A stretch of DNA of 64,000 nucleotides, taken from NCBI GenBank assembly GCA_902588635.1, contig CACIPW010000001.1:1-64000 (forward strand), in the 5' to 3' direction. Positions 35,072-43,424 of this stretch are shown here, piece after piece. The notes under the pieces are model-generated. The model saw only the letters and a list, made by a program, of their open reading frames with translations. It was not told the DNA's origin and made no database searches. The DNA comes from an uncultured Pelagibacteraceae bacterium (lineage in GTDB: Bacteria > Pseudomonadota > Alphaproteobacteria > Pelagibacterales > Pelagibacteraceae). Both the position numbers and the translations under genes were made by a program. Each line of letters begins with the position of its first letter. Positions within the stretch are counted from its first letter, which is position 1.

Positions 35072-36952
35072 TTGTTAGCTAATCATATAGGTCACTATTC
35101 TTTGGTTATGGGGTTGATGGCTTCAATTCTAATTTTTTTGCTATCATTAAAAAGTTATAAATTAAAAACTATTGATAAGCGTATTTTTTCAATATCATTT
35201 TTACAACTTTTTTTTGTACTAATTAGTTTTACGAGTTTGGTTATTTGTTTTGTTATATCTGATTTTAGCAATGAAACAGTTTTTAATAATTCTCATACCC
35301 AGAAGCCTATTTTTTATAAAATTTCTGGCACCTGGGGCAATCATGAAGGAAGTTTACTACTTTGGTTATTGGTTTTAACTTTATTTTTGATTTTATTCTT
35401 AATTAATTCTAAGAAAGAATTAAAAAGATACAGAATTTTAACTATAACTTTTCAACAGATAATTATTATTGGTTTTTTTTTATTTGTTTTAATAACTTCT
35501 AATCCTTTTAACTATTTATTTCCCAGACCAATTGAAGGATTGGGTCTTAATCCAATTTTACAAGATCCGGCCTTAGCAATTCATCCTCCGATTTTATACG
35601 TAGGCTATGTAGGTTCTTCATTAATTTTTTCCGCGACACTTGCTGCAGTAATTGAAAATTATATCTCAAAAGATTGGGCAAAAAATATTAAAATTTGGAT
35701 TTTAATTTCTTGGGTTTTTTTAACTATTGGAATTATGGTTGGTTCGATCTGGGCTTATTATGAACTTGGTTGGGGTGGCTTTTGGTTCTGGGATCCAGTT
35801 GAAAATGTATCATTGATGCCATGGATTTGTTTAACTGCCTTACTTCATTGTGTTTTAGTACTTGAAAAAAGAGAACTTTTAAAGTCTTGGACGATTATTT
35901 TATCAATAGCAACTTTTACTTTAAGTATGTGTGGAACATTTTTAGTAAGGTCGGGGATATTAAACTCAGTGCATACATTTGCAAATGATCCATCAAGAGG
36001 TATTTTTATTTTATGTTTTTTATTTTTTTTAATAACAATTTCTTTAATTATTTTTTTTATTTTTAATAAGGAAAAACAAAAAGATTATAAAAAAATTTAT
36101 TTTTTTAGCAAGGAGGTTTCAATTTTAGTAAATAATTGGTTTTTAATGTATTTTTTATCTGTTGTGTTGATTGGAACTTTATATCCAATTTTTTTAGAAG
36201 TTTTAATTGATCATAAAATTTCTGTTGGTCCACCATTTTATAATAAGTTAATAGTGCCATTTTTAATATTTTTTCTTATTTTTATGTCTCTAGGACCTAA
36301 TTTAAAATGGATTAAAGAAACGAATGTTAAAAATAAATTTCAACTTATTATATTTTTTTTTATTTCCTTAATAATATCTCTTCTAATCTATAAAAAAATT
36401 GGTCAAACGAACTTAATTAACACTGCTTTAATAGCAGCGTCTTTATATTTATTTATAGTCACTATTAAAGATTTTTTTTCTAAAGAGTTATACAATTTTT
36501 CAAAAAAAATATCTCATTTTGGTTTTAGTTTATTAATTTTAAGCATTTTACTTAATGGAATTTTATCTAGTGAAGCTATAATAAATTTAAAAGTAGGTGA
36601 AAAATTTACTTTTAAAAATGAAAAAATATTCTTTAAATCTATTGAGAATAATAAAAAAGAAAATTATCAGTCAGTTGTTGGCTATTTTACAGTTGAGGAT
36701 GATAAAAAAAATATTTTTCTGTTTAAACCCGAATTAAGGATTTATGACCAACCAGCAGTAATTACTAGTGAAGCAGATATTAAAACGACTTTATTTAGAG
36801 ACAAATTTTTAGTTATGAACACAATTAAAGGAAATGAATATTTTAATGTAAGATATCAAGTTAAACCATTTATGATCTGGATTTGGATATCGACTTTGTT
36901 GTTGGCTATTGGAGGATTTTTAAGTTTATATAACAGGCTACATGAAAAATAA
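35072..36952 (+). CDS. ccmF: Haem lyase subunit CcmF
   Basis: CcmF ligates haem to apocytochrome c together with CcmH. The 626-residue protein has about 14 membrane helices, the haem-handling WGGFWFWDPVENVSLMPWI near residue 233, WGNHEGSLLLW near 88 and RSGILNSVHTFANDPSRG near 294. The start appears to be a TTG at 35072 just after the ccmE stop; the next ATG (residue 13) would remove part of the first helix. It overlaps ccmG by 11 bases. Confidence 0.95.
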   Translation: MLANHIGHYSLVMGLMASILIFLLSLKSYKLKTIDKRIFSISFLQLFFVLISFTSLVICFVISDFSNETVFNNSHTQKPIFYKISGTWGNHEGSLLLWLLVLTLFLILFLINSKKELKRYRILTITFQQIIIIGFFLFVLITSNPFNYLFPRPIEGLGLNPILQDPALAIHPPILYVGYVGSSLIFSATLAAVIENYISKDWAKNIKIWILISWVFLTIGIMVGSIWAYYELGWGGFWFWDPVENVSLMPWICLTALLHCVLVLEKRELLKSWTIILSIATFTLSMCGTFLVRSGILNSVHTFANDPSRGIFILCFLFFLITISLIIFFIFNKEKQKDYKKIYFFSKEVSILVNNWFLMYFLSVVLIGTLYPIFLEVLIDHKISVGPPFYNKLIVPFLIFFLIFMSLGPNLKWIKETNVKNKFQLIIFFFISLIISLLIYKKIGQTNLINTALIAASLYLFIVTIKDFFSKELYNFSKKISHFGFSLLILSILLNGILSSEAIINLKVGEKFTFKNEKIFFKSIENNKKENYQSVVGYFTVEDDKKNIFLFKPELRIYDQPAVITSEADIKTTLFRDKFLVMNTIKGNEYFNVRYQVKPFMIWIWISTLLLAIGGFLSLYNRLHEK

Positions 36953-37463
36953 AATTTTAATTATTTTATTAGTATTTTTTTTAAGCTTTTGTTTTTTTGT
37001 ATTGTTTAAAAGTTTAGAAAGTTCGAATGTTTATGTACCAGAAAAAAAAGAAGATAGACAACTAGCCGAATTTGTATCTGAAGATTTTTTTACTAAAAAA
37101 AAAATTACATCGAATGAAATATTTCAAGGTAGCGATTATTATATTTTAAATATATGGGCTAGTTGGTGTGCTCCTTGTAGGAAAGAACATCCTCAATTAA
37201 TGAAACTAAGTAAAAATTCTTCAATTAAACTTGTAGGTTTAAACTATAAAGATAATCCTAAAAATGCAAAAAAATTATTAAAAGAACTAGGAAATCCTTT
37301 TTCTATTATTATAGTTGATCAAAGTGGAGCCCTATCAATTGAGTTTGGTGGTTATGGCATACCAGAAACTTTTTTGATCAATAAAGATAAAAAAATAATT
37401 AAAACTTTTATTGGAAATTTAAGTAATGATTCGGTAAGACAAATTAATTCAATTGTAAAATGA
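36942..37463 (+). CDS. ccmG: Thiol:disulfide interchange protein CcmG/DsbE
   Basis: CcmG is a membrane-anchored periplasmic thioredoxin that reduces the apocytochrome or CcmH cysteines. It has an N-terminal anchor (residues 4-22) and a thioredoxin fold with active site WASWCAPCRKEHP near residue 70, plus the CcmG-type GGYGIPETFLI near 143 with the cis-proline. 173 residues. It overlaps ccmH by 4 bases. Confidence 0.95.
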   Translation: MKNKILIILLVFFLSFCFFVLFKSLESSNVYVPEKKEDRQLAEFVSEDFFTKKKITSNEIFQGSDYYILNIWASWCAPCRKEHPQLMKLSKNSSIKLVGLNYKDNPKNAKKLLKELGNPFSIIIVDQSGALSIEFGGYGIPETFLINKDKKIIKTFIGNLSNDSVRQINSIVK

Positions 37464-37831
37464 AATTATCAAAAATATTTTTTGTATTATTTGTTATGTT
37501 AAATTTTTTTTCTATTTCTTTTGCAGAGAAAAATGATCAACTTACAATTAAAATTTCAAAAAATTTGAGATGTTTAATTTGTCAGGGACAGTCAATTTAT
37601 GACTCCCAATCTGATTTTGCAGTTAGCATGAAGATTCTGATAAATAAAAAAATTGAGCAAGGATTAAGTGAGAAAGAAATTTATGAGCTTCTCAAAGATA
37701 AATATGGAGAATGGATTGTTTATGACACAAGTTTTAACAAAAATACGTTTATTCTATGGGGATTGCCAGTATTGTTATTTTTTTTAGGAGGTGCAATAAT
37801 ACTTAGAAAATTAGTGTTTCGAAAGGTTTAA
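37460..37831 (+). CDS. ccmH: Cytochrome c biogenesis protein CcmH
   Basis: CcmH is the thiol-reducing subunit of the CcmFH haem lyase. The 123-residue protein has a signal peptide (to about residue 22), the redox motif LRCLICQGQSIYDSQS near residue 33, and a C-terminal membrane helix (TFILWGLPVLLFFLGGAII). It is the short alphaproteobacterial form without the TPR (CcmI) part, and no ccmI follows here. Confidence 0.94.
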   Translation: MKLSKIFFVLFVMLNFFSISFAEKNDQLTIKISKNLRCLICQGQSIYDSQSDFAVSMKILINKKIEQGLSEKEIYELLKDKYGEWIVYDTSFNKNTFILWGLPVLLFFLGGAIILRKLVFRKV

Positions 37832-37861
37832 CTATATGCAGAAAAGATATAAAAATAATAT

Positions 37862-38389
37862 ATGAAACTAAAATTTATAAAAAAATATTTTTTTCTAGTT
37901 AACATTTTTTTATTAATGTCTTTACCTTTAAAAAGTGAAGAAGTTAAAAAAATTTCAGGTAATGAACATGAATTTAACTTTTATACTGGTATGTTCGATT
38001 TTAGTGACGCTGGTAAGAGATCTACAATATTTGGTTTTCAACATCAAAACGAAAACCTTATAAGAGAAAGTTTTTTAGGCACTCTTTCACCAGTTACAGG
38101 AGCTTTAATTACTCAGGATAGTGCTAGTTATTTTTATACAGGTATCCAAGCAATGTACAAAGTTGGAAATATTAATATAACACCAAGCTTCACTCCCGGA
38201 ATATACAACCAGGGCGACGGTAAAGACCTAGGACACATGGTAGAATTTAAAAGTGAAGTTCAGTTATCATTAGACTTACCAAAAGAAAGTCAATTTGGTT
38301 TTTCATATAATCATTTATCTAATGCAAGTTTAGGAGATAAAAATCCAGGAGCAAATAGTTATATGTTTAATTTTCTTAAAAAATTTTAA
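37862..38389 (+). CDS. PagL-like acyloxyacyl hydrolase / lipid A 3-O-deacylase
   Basis: The 175-residue product has a signal peptide (to about residue 25, ending LPLKSEE) and an outer-membrane beta-barrel pattern of alternating strands. The C-terminus FGFSYNHLSNASLGDKNPGANSYMFNF matches the PagL active-site block 'H.SNa......NPG.n', with the catalytic His and Ser, and ends with phenylalanine as outer-membrane proteins do. Such enzymes remove an acyl chain from lipid A. It follows ccmH by 30 bases and may share its transcript. Confidence 0.75.
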   Translation: MKLKFIKKYFFLVNIFLLMSLPLKSEEVKKISGNEHEFNFYTGMFDFSDAGKRSTIFGFQHQNENLIRESFLGTLSPVTGALITQDSASYFYTGIQAMYKVGNINITPSFTPGIYNQGDGKDLGHMVEFKSEVQLSLDLPKESQFGFSYNHLSNASLGDKNPGANSYMFNFLKKF

Positions 38390-38397
38390 ACAAGACT

Positions 38398-39552
38398 ATG
38401 AAATTAAAGGACTGTCATAATTTTGATGACTTCCGTAAATTAGCAAAAAAAAAACTACCATCTCCAATTTTTCATTATATCGATGGCGCAGCAGATGATG
38501 AAATTACATACAAAAGAAATACCAGTTCATTCAATGATGTTGATCTAGTTCCAAATGTATTAAGAGGAGTAGAACAAGTAGATTTATCGACAACTGTATT
38601 TGGTAAGAAATTAGATCTTCCTCTTTATTGCGCACCAACAGCTTTACAAAGACTTTTTCATTACGACGGAGAAAGAGCAGTAGGAAAAGCGGCTCAAAAA
38701 TTTAATACTATGTTTGGAGTATCTGCTTTATCAACAGTAAGCGTTGAAGAAATAGCTTCATTAATTGATACGCCAAAAATGTTCCAATTTTATTTTCATA
38801 AAGACAGAGGTTTGAATGATGCAGTAATGGAAAGAGCAAAAGCAGCTAAGTTTGATGTAATGGCACTAACTGTTGATACTATTACAGGAGGAAATCGTGA
38901 AAGAGATTTAAGAACTGGTTTTACTTCACCTCCAAAACTAACATTATCTAGTCTTTTTAGCTTTGCTTCAAAACCTATGTGGGGCATTAATTATTTAACA
39001 AAAGGTAAATTTGAACTACCTCACCTTCAGGATTATGTTGGCGAGGGAACTAGCACCGCAGTATCAATTGGAAATTATTTTTCAACCATGTTGGATCAAT
39101 CAATGAACTGGAATGATGCTGAAAAGCTTTGTTCTAAATGGGGAGGTCATTTTGCGTTAAAGGGAATAATGAGTGTTGAAGATGCAAAGCGCGCAGTAGA
39201 TATTGGTTGTACAGGAATAATGGTTTCAAATCACGGAGGAAGACAACTTGATGGTTCAAGATCTCCATTTGATCAATTAGCAGAAATAGTTGATGCTGTT
39301 GGAGATAAAATTGATGTGATTTGCGAAGGGGGAATTCAGAGAGGTACTCATATACTTAAGGCATTATCAATAGGAGCAAAAGCATGTTCAGGGGGAAGAC
39401 TTTATCTTTATGCATTGGCTGCCGCAGGACAAGCTGGTGTAGAAAGAGCATTAACTCAATATCGTGCCGAATTAGAAAGAGACATGAAACTTATGGGATG
39501 TACTAAAATAAGCGAATTAAGTAGAAATAATTTAAGATTTAGAAAAAAATGA
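38398..39552 (+). CDS. lldD: FMN-dependent alpha-hydroxy-acid dehydrogenase (LldD-type), copy 1
   Basis: This 384-residue FMN enzyme probably oxidises L-lactate or a related L-2-hydroxy acid, passing electrons to the respiratory chain. Family features: FHYIDGAADDEITYKRN near residue 23, PLYCAPTALQRLFH near 75, FQFYFHKDRG near 126, the catalytic histidine in MVSNHGGRQLDGSRSPFDQL near 276 and CEGGIQRGTHILKAL near 309. Copy 2 follows with a 4-base overlap (ATGA). In the FMN-binding end it has CSGGRLYLYAL, where copy 2 has CSFGKGYLFAL. Confidence 0.9.
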   Translation: MKLKDCHNFDDFRKLAKKKLPSPIFHYIDGAADDEITYKRNTSSFNDVDLVPNVLRGVEQVDLSTTVFGKKLDLPLYCAPTALQRLFHYDGERAVGKAAQKFNTMFGVSALSTVSVEEIASLIDTPKMFQFYFHKDRGLNDAVMERAKAAKFDVMALTVDTITGGNRERDLRTGFTSPPKLTLSSLFSFASKPMWGINYLTKGKFELPHLQDYVGEGTSTAVSIGNYFSTMLDQSMNWNDAEKLCSKWGGHFALKGIMSVEDAKRAVDIGCTGIMVSNHGGRQLDGSRSPFDQLAEIVDAVGDKIDVICEGGIQRGTHILKALSIGAKACSGGRLYLYALAAAGQAGVERALTQYRAELERDMKLMGCTKISELSRNNLRFRKK

Positions 39553-40700
39553 AATTATCAAATTGTCATAATTATAATGACTTTAGAAAATTAGCCAAAA
39601 AAAAGTTACCATCACCAATTTTTCATTACATTGATGGGGGATCTGATGATGAGTCCACTCTAAATAGAAATACAGATTCATTTAATGATTATGATTTAGT
39701 TCCAAATGTTTTAGCTGGTGTATCTAATATTGATATGTCTACCACTGTACTAGGGGAAAAAATTGATTTTCCTTTGTTCCCTGCTGCAACAGCAATGCAT
39801 AGACTTTATCATCATGAAGGGGAAAGAGCTTCAGCAAAAGCCGTAGAGAAAGTGGGAACAATTTTTGGCCTGTCAACAATGAGTACAGTGAGCATAGAAG
39901 AAATTTCAACAATTAACAAAGGTCCAAAATTATTTCAGCTTTACATTCATAAAGATAGAGGGCTCACAGATAATTTATTAGAAAGATGTAAAAAAGCTGG
40001 TTTTACCAGCATGTGTTTAACCGTTGATACTGTTGTTGCTGGAAATAGAGAGAGAGACAGAAGAACAGGATTTACAACTCCTCCAAAATTAACTCTAGGT
40101 AGTCTTTTAAGTTTTGCACTGCATCCAGGCTGGACAATAAATCATTTAATTCACGAAAAATTTAAATTAGCAAACATTATTCACATGACTCAAAAAGGAA
40201 CCAGTATAGATAAATCAGTTATTGATTATATAAATGAACAATTTGATTCTGCAATGAACTGGAAAGATGCAGAGTATTGTGTAAAAAAATGGAATGGACC
40301 CTTTGCTTTAAAAGGTGTTATGAGTGTTGAAGATGCAAAAAAAGCAATTGATATTGGTTGCACAGCTATAATGATTTCTAATCACGGTGGCAGACAATTA
40401 GATGGTTCAAGAGCACCTCTTGATCAACTTTCTGAAATAGTAGATGCAGTTGGAGGTAAAATCGAGGTAATACTTGATGGAGGAGTTAGAAGAGGAACTC
40501 ATGTACTCAAAGCTTTATGTTTAGGAGCAAAAGCATGTAGTTTTGGAAAAGGTTATTTATTTGCTTTAGCGGCTGGAGGACAAAAAGGTGTAGAAAAAAT
40601 TTTGGAAAATATGAAAACTGAAATTAATCGTGATATGAAATTGATGGGATGTAAAAATGTGGGAGAGTTAAACAGATCAAAATTAATTCATAGAAAATAA
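39549..40700 (+). CDS. FMN-dependent alpha-hydroxy-acid dehydrogenase (LldD-type), copy 2
   Basis: This tandem paralogue of the preceding gene has 383 residues, more than half of them identical by eye over its whole length. It keeps FHYIDGGSDDESTLNRN, FQLYIHKDRG, ISNHGGRQLDGSRAPLDQL with the catalytic histidine, and LDGGVRRGTHVLKAL. The two copies probably differ in preferred 2-hydroxy acid, or form a hetero-oligomer; neither can be told from sequence. The aminotransferase gene follows by 1 base, so all three are one unit. Confidence 0.9.
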   Translation: MKLSNCHNYNDFRKLAKKKLPSPIFHYIDGGSDDESTLNRNTDSFNDYDLVPNVLAGVSNIDMSTTVLGEKIDFPLFPAATAMHRLYHHEGERASAKAVEKVGTIFGLSTMSTVSIEEISTINKGPKLFQLYIHKDRGLTDNLLERCKKAGFTSMCLTVDTVVAGNRERDRRTGFTTPPKLTLGSLLSFALHPGWTINHLIHEKFKLANIIHMTQKGTSIDKSVIDYINEQFDSAMNWKDAEYCVKKWNGPFALKGVMSVEDAKKAIDIGCTAIMISNHGGRQLDGSRAPLDQLSEIVDAVGGKIEVILDGGVRRGTHVLKALCLGAKACSFGKGYLFALAAGGQKGVEKILENMKTEINRDMKLMGCKNVGELNRSKLIHRK

Positions 40701-40701
40701 A

Positions 40702-41865
40702 ATGAAACTTGCGAAAAATCTTGATAGGTTAGGAACAGAGTCAGCTTTTAAAATTCTAGCAGAAGCAAAAAAACTAGAAGCAGAAGGAAAAAAAATAATT
40801 CACTTGAGTGTAGGTCAGCCAGACTTTAAATCACCCAAACATGTAGTAGATGCAACAAAAAAAGCATTAGATGAAGGCCATCACGGATATGTCCTTCCAA
40901 ATGGAATGATTGAATGTAGAAAAGCTGTTACAAGAAAAATCAAAAAACTCTATAATGTAGAAATTGATCCTGAGAGAGTAGTTATTATGCCTGGAGGAAA
41001 ACCGACAATATATTATGCTATTACATTATTTGGTGAACCAGGAGCAGAAATAATATATCCAGATCCAGGCTTTCCAATCTATGAGTCAATGATCAATTAT
41101 ACTGGAGCGAAAGCAGTTCCAATTGACATGCTTGAAAATAAAGATTTTTCTATAAATCCAGAAAAAATACTATCTTTAATTAATGATAATACGAGATTAA
41201 TAATATTAAATAATCCAAATAATCCTACTGGTGCATTTACTGAAAAAAATAAAATAGATGAATTGGCAAAAGGTTTAAAAAAATTTCCAAATGTAGCAAT
41301 TTTAAGTGATGAAATTTATTGTAGGCAGATTTTTGATGGAAAAAAAATGCCAACTTTTTTTGATTATCCTGATTTATATGACAGATTAATTGTACTTGAT
41401 GGATGGAGTAAAACTTATGCAATGACTGGTTGGCGTTTAGGTTGGGCTGTATGGCCTGAAAAATTGGTAGAACATGTAATTAAGTTTTGTATAAATAATC
41501 ATTCATGTGTAAACGCAGCAATTCAATTTGGAGGAATAGCAGCCCTTGATGGTCCAGACGACTCAATAAATTATATGATGGAAAAATTTTCAGAGAGAAG
41601 AAAATTAATTTTTAATGAACTAAATGATATTAAAGGAATTGAATGTAGTTTGCCCGGTGGTGCATTTTATGCTTTTCCAAATGTAAAAGGAACTGGAATG
41701 AATGGAGAAGAGTTTACAAAAAGATGTCTTCAAGAAGCGGGAGTTGCAATAGTTCCAGGAACATCTTTTGGCAAAAAAGCTATAGATTATGTTAGGTTTA
41801 GTTTTGCAGCTTCAGAAAATAATATTTCTCAAGCATTAGAAAATATAAAAAAGATGCTAGGTTAA
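40702..41865 (+). CDS. Class I/II pyridoxal-phosphate aminotransferase
   Basis: The 387-residue fold-type I enzyme has the N-terminal IHLSVGQPDFKSP near residue 33, the cofactor loop VIMPGGKPTIY near 94, NNPNNPTGAF near 173, the aspartate-tyrosine pair LSDEIYCRQIF near 202, and the Schiff-base lysine in DGWSKTYAMTGWRLGW near 236. It is closest to AspC/AspB-like subgroup Ib or the broad alanine/aspartate type. Behind two hydroxy-acid dehydrogenases, it could transaminate the 2-oxo acids they make, but this is inference from position. Confidence 0.9.
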   Translation: MKLAKNLDRLGTESAFKILAEAKKLEAEGKKIIHLSVGQPDFKSPKHVVDATKKALDEGHHGYVLPNGMIECRKAVTRKIKKLYNVEIDPERVVIMPGGKPTIYYAITLFGEPGAEIIYPDPGFPIYESMINYTGAKAVPIDMLENKDFSINPEKILSLINDNTRLIILNNPNNPTGAFTEKNKIDELAKGLKKFPNVAILSDEIYCRQIFDGKKMPTFFDYPDLYDRLIVLDGWSKTYAMTGWRLGWAVWPEKLVEHVIKFCINNHSCVNAAIQFGGIAALDGPDDSINYMMEKFSERRKLIFNELNDIKGIECSLPGGAFYAFPNVKGTGMNGEEFTKRCLQEAGVAIVPGTSFGKKAIDYVRFSFAASENNISQALENIKKMLG

Positions 41866-41879
41866 GATTAAATTTTTAT

Positions 41880-43277
41880 TTAATTAAGATCAAAAACTTT
41901 GCCAGGATTCATTATATTATTGACATCAAGACTTCTTTTAATTGATTTCATTAATGGCAAATTGTCTGCATGTTCTTTTAATAAGTACGATTTTTTGTGA
42001 AGTCCAATACCATGCTCTCCAGTAATAGTACCTTCAAGTTCTAAAGTTTTATCAATAAGTTTATCGCTAAAATTTCTAATTTTTTCATACTCACCTTGTT
42101 TAGAGGGGTCATAAGCAAAAAGTGCATGAAAATTACCATCACCAACATGACCTAACATGGGAGCTTTTACACCAATTTTTTTTATTTCAGTCTCTGCAAA
42201 CTTAATACATTCAACAAGTTTAGAAATTGGAACACACACATCAGTTGAATATACTTTCGAATTATTAACTTGAGCTTTTACCGCATAATATATTTCATGT
42301 CTAGCTTTCCATAGCTTATTTCTTTCTTCAATAGATTCTGCCCATTTAAAATCACTTCCGCCGTTATTTTTTGAAAGTTCTTCAACAATATTAATAGATT
42401 CTTTATTACTTTCTTCGCTACCATGAAATTCAAAAAATAGAGTAGGTAAAGCTTCCACATTTTTTAACTCTGAATACTTAATACTTATATCCATTTGATC
42501 TTTATTTAACATCTCTACCCTTGCTATTGGAATTCCATATTGAATTATTTCTTGGGATGTTAATACTGCTGACTCAAGATCGGAAAATTGACAAACAGCG
42601 CTCATTATACTTTCTGGTATTGGAGATAATCTAAGTTGTACTTCAGTAATTACTCCCAAAGTTCCTTCTGATCCTATAAACAAATTTGTAAGGTTATATC
42701 CAGCCGAAGTTTTTTTTGTACGACTTCCAGTTTTTATAATATCCCCATTAGCTAAAACTACAGTTAGTCCAGAAACTACTGTACGCATTGTTCCATATTT
42801 AACAGCCATAGTTCCTGATGCAGAAGTTGATGCCATTCCTCCTAAAGCTGCATCCGCACCCGGATCTATTGGAAAAAAAACACCATCTTCTCTTAAGTAT
42901 TCGTTTAACTGTTTTCTAGTAACATTTGCTTGAACACGACAATCAAAATCGCTTGTGTTAACATTTAATACTTTGTTCATTTTTTCAAGTGAGATGGTTA
43001 TTCCATCTTCATTACCTACCGCATTTCCTTCTAATGAAGTTCCCGTACCAAAAGGTACTACAGGAATTTTGTGTTCATTACATAATTTTAGTATTTTTGA
43101 AACCTCCTCATTGGTTTCTGGAAAGACTACTGCTTGAGATAAAACTGGATTGTAAGTGTCTTCCCCTCTTGCATAGTTAGCTCTTGTTGATTCAGAAATT
43201 GAAAATCTTTCTTTTAATAAACTCGTAAGCTCTGTTTGTAGTTTGTTATTTTTCATTTTTTTAAAATAATATATCAA
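41880..43277 (-). CDS. FAD-linked D-2-hydroxy-acid dehydrogenase (GlcD/Dld-type)
   Basis: The 465-residue flavoprotein belongs to the FAD-binding-4 family with glycolate oxidase GlcD and D-lactate dehydrogenase. Features: VVFPETNEEVSKILKLCNEHKIPVVPFGTGTSLEGN near residues 51-86, the FAD segment DPGADAALGGMASTSASG near 138, LFIGSEGTLGVITE near 200, and the C-terminal metal-binding HVGDGNFHALF near 383 and GEHGIGLHKKSYL near 432. Substrate is D-lactate, glycolate or similar. It is divergent from the TRAP operon and convergent with the aminotransferase. Confidence 0.9.
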   Translation of the reverse strand: MIYYFKKMKNNKLQTELTSLLKERFSISESTRANYARGEDTYNPVLSQAVVFPETNEEVSKILKLCNEHKIPVVPFGTGTSLEGNAVGNEDGITISLEKMNKVLNVNTSDFDCRVQANVTRKQLNEYLREDGVFFPIDPGADAALGGMASTSASGTMAVKYGTMRTVVSGLTVVLANGDIIKTGSRTKKTSAGYNLTNLFIGSEGTLGVITEVQLRLSPIPESIMSAVCQFSDLESAVLTSQEIIQYGIPIARVEMLNKDQMDISIKYSELKNVEALPTLFFEFHGSEESNKESINIVEELSKNNGGSDFKWAESIEERNKLWKARHEIYYAVKAQVNNSKVYSTDVCVPISKLVECIKFAETEIKKIGVKAPMLGHVGDGNFHALFAYDPSKQGEYEKIRNFSDKLIDKTLELEGTITGEHGIGLHKKSYLLKEHADNLPLMKSIKRSLDVNNIMNPGKVFDLN

Positions 43278-43292
43278 TAATATGTTTATGAG

Positions 43293-43325
43293 GATAATTC
43301 AATTTTAAGTTGAAATTGAATTATC
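43293..43325. promoter_or_regulatory. Perfect 13-bp inverted repeat between the FAD oxidase and TRAP operon
   Basis: GATAATTCAATTT and AAATTGAATTATC are exact reverse complements separated by TAAGTTG. The site lies 16 bases upstream of the oxidase start (minus strand) and about 65 bases upstream of the dctP promoter candidate, so one bound regulator could control both. There is no T tract, so a terminator is unlikely. Operators of GntR- or LysR-type regulators have similar symmetry, but no regulator gene is adjacent. Confidence 0.55.
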
Positions 43326-43357
43326 AAAATTGATTTATATCGTTAGTTTTAATTTTT

Positions 43358-43385
43358 TTGATCAAGACTCTTCATGGTTTATATG
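43358..43385 (+). promoter_or_regulatory. Candidate promoter of the dctP gene
   Basis: TTGATC at 43358-43363 and TATATG at 43380-43385 are 16 bases apart, followed by a second AT-rich TAAATATATGC. The transcript would have a leader of about 30 bases carrying the GAGGAG ribosome-binding site at 43414-43419 and the palindrome GTTAATTAAC. Confidence 0.35.
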
Positions 43386-43424
43386 CTTAAATATATGCAA
43401 GTTAATTAACTAAGAGGAGTAATG

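Noticed and set aside
38398-40700. Recombination-mediated pseudogene among the tandem lldD copies
   Set aside because: Both reading frames are intact and keep the catalytic histidine and FMN motifs.
41866-41880. AT-only inverted repeat (ATTAAAT/ATTTAAT) between convergent genes as terminator
   Set aside because: All-AT stem of 7 bp is expected by chance in this genome and too weak to call.
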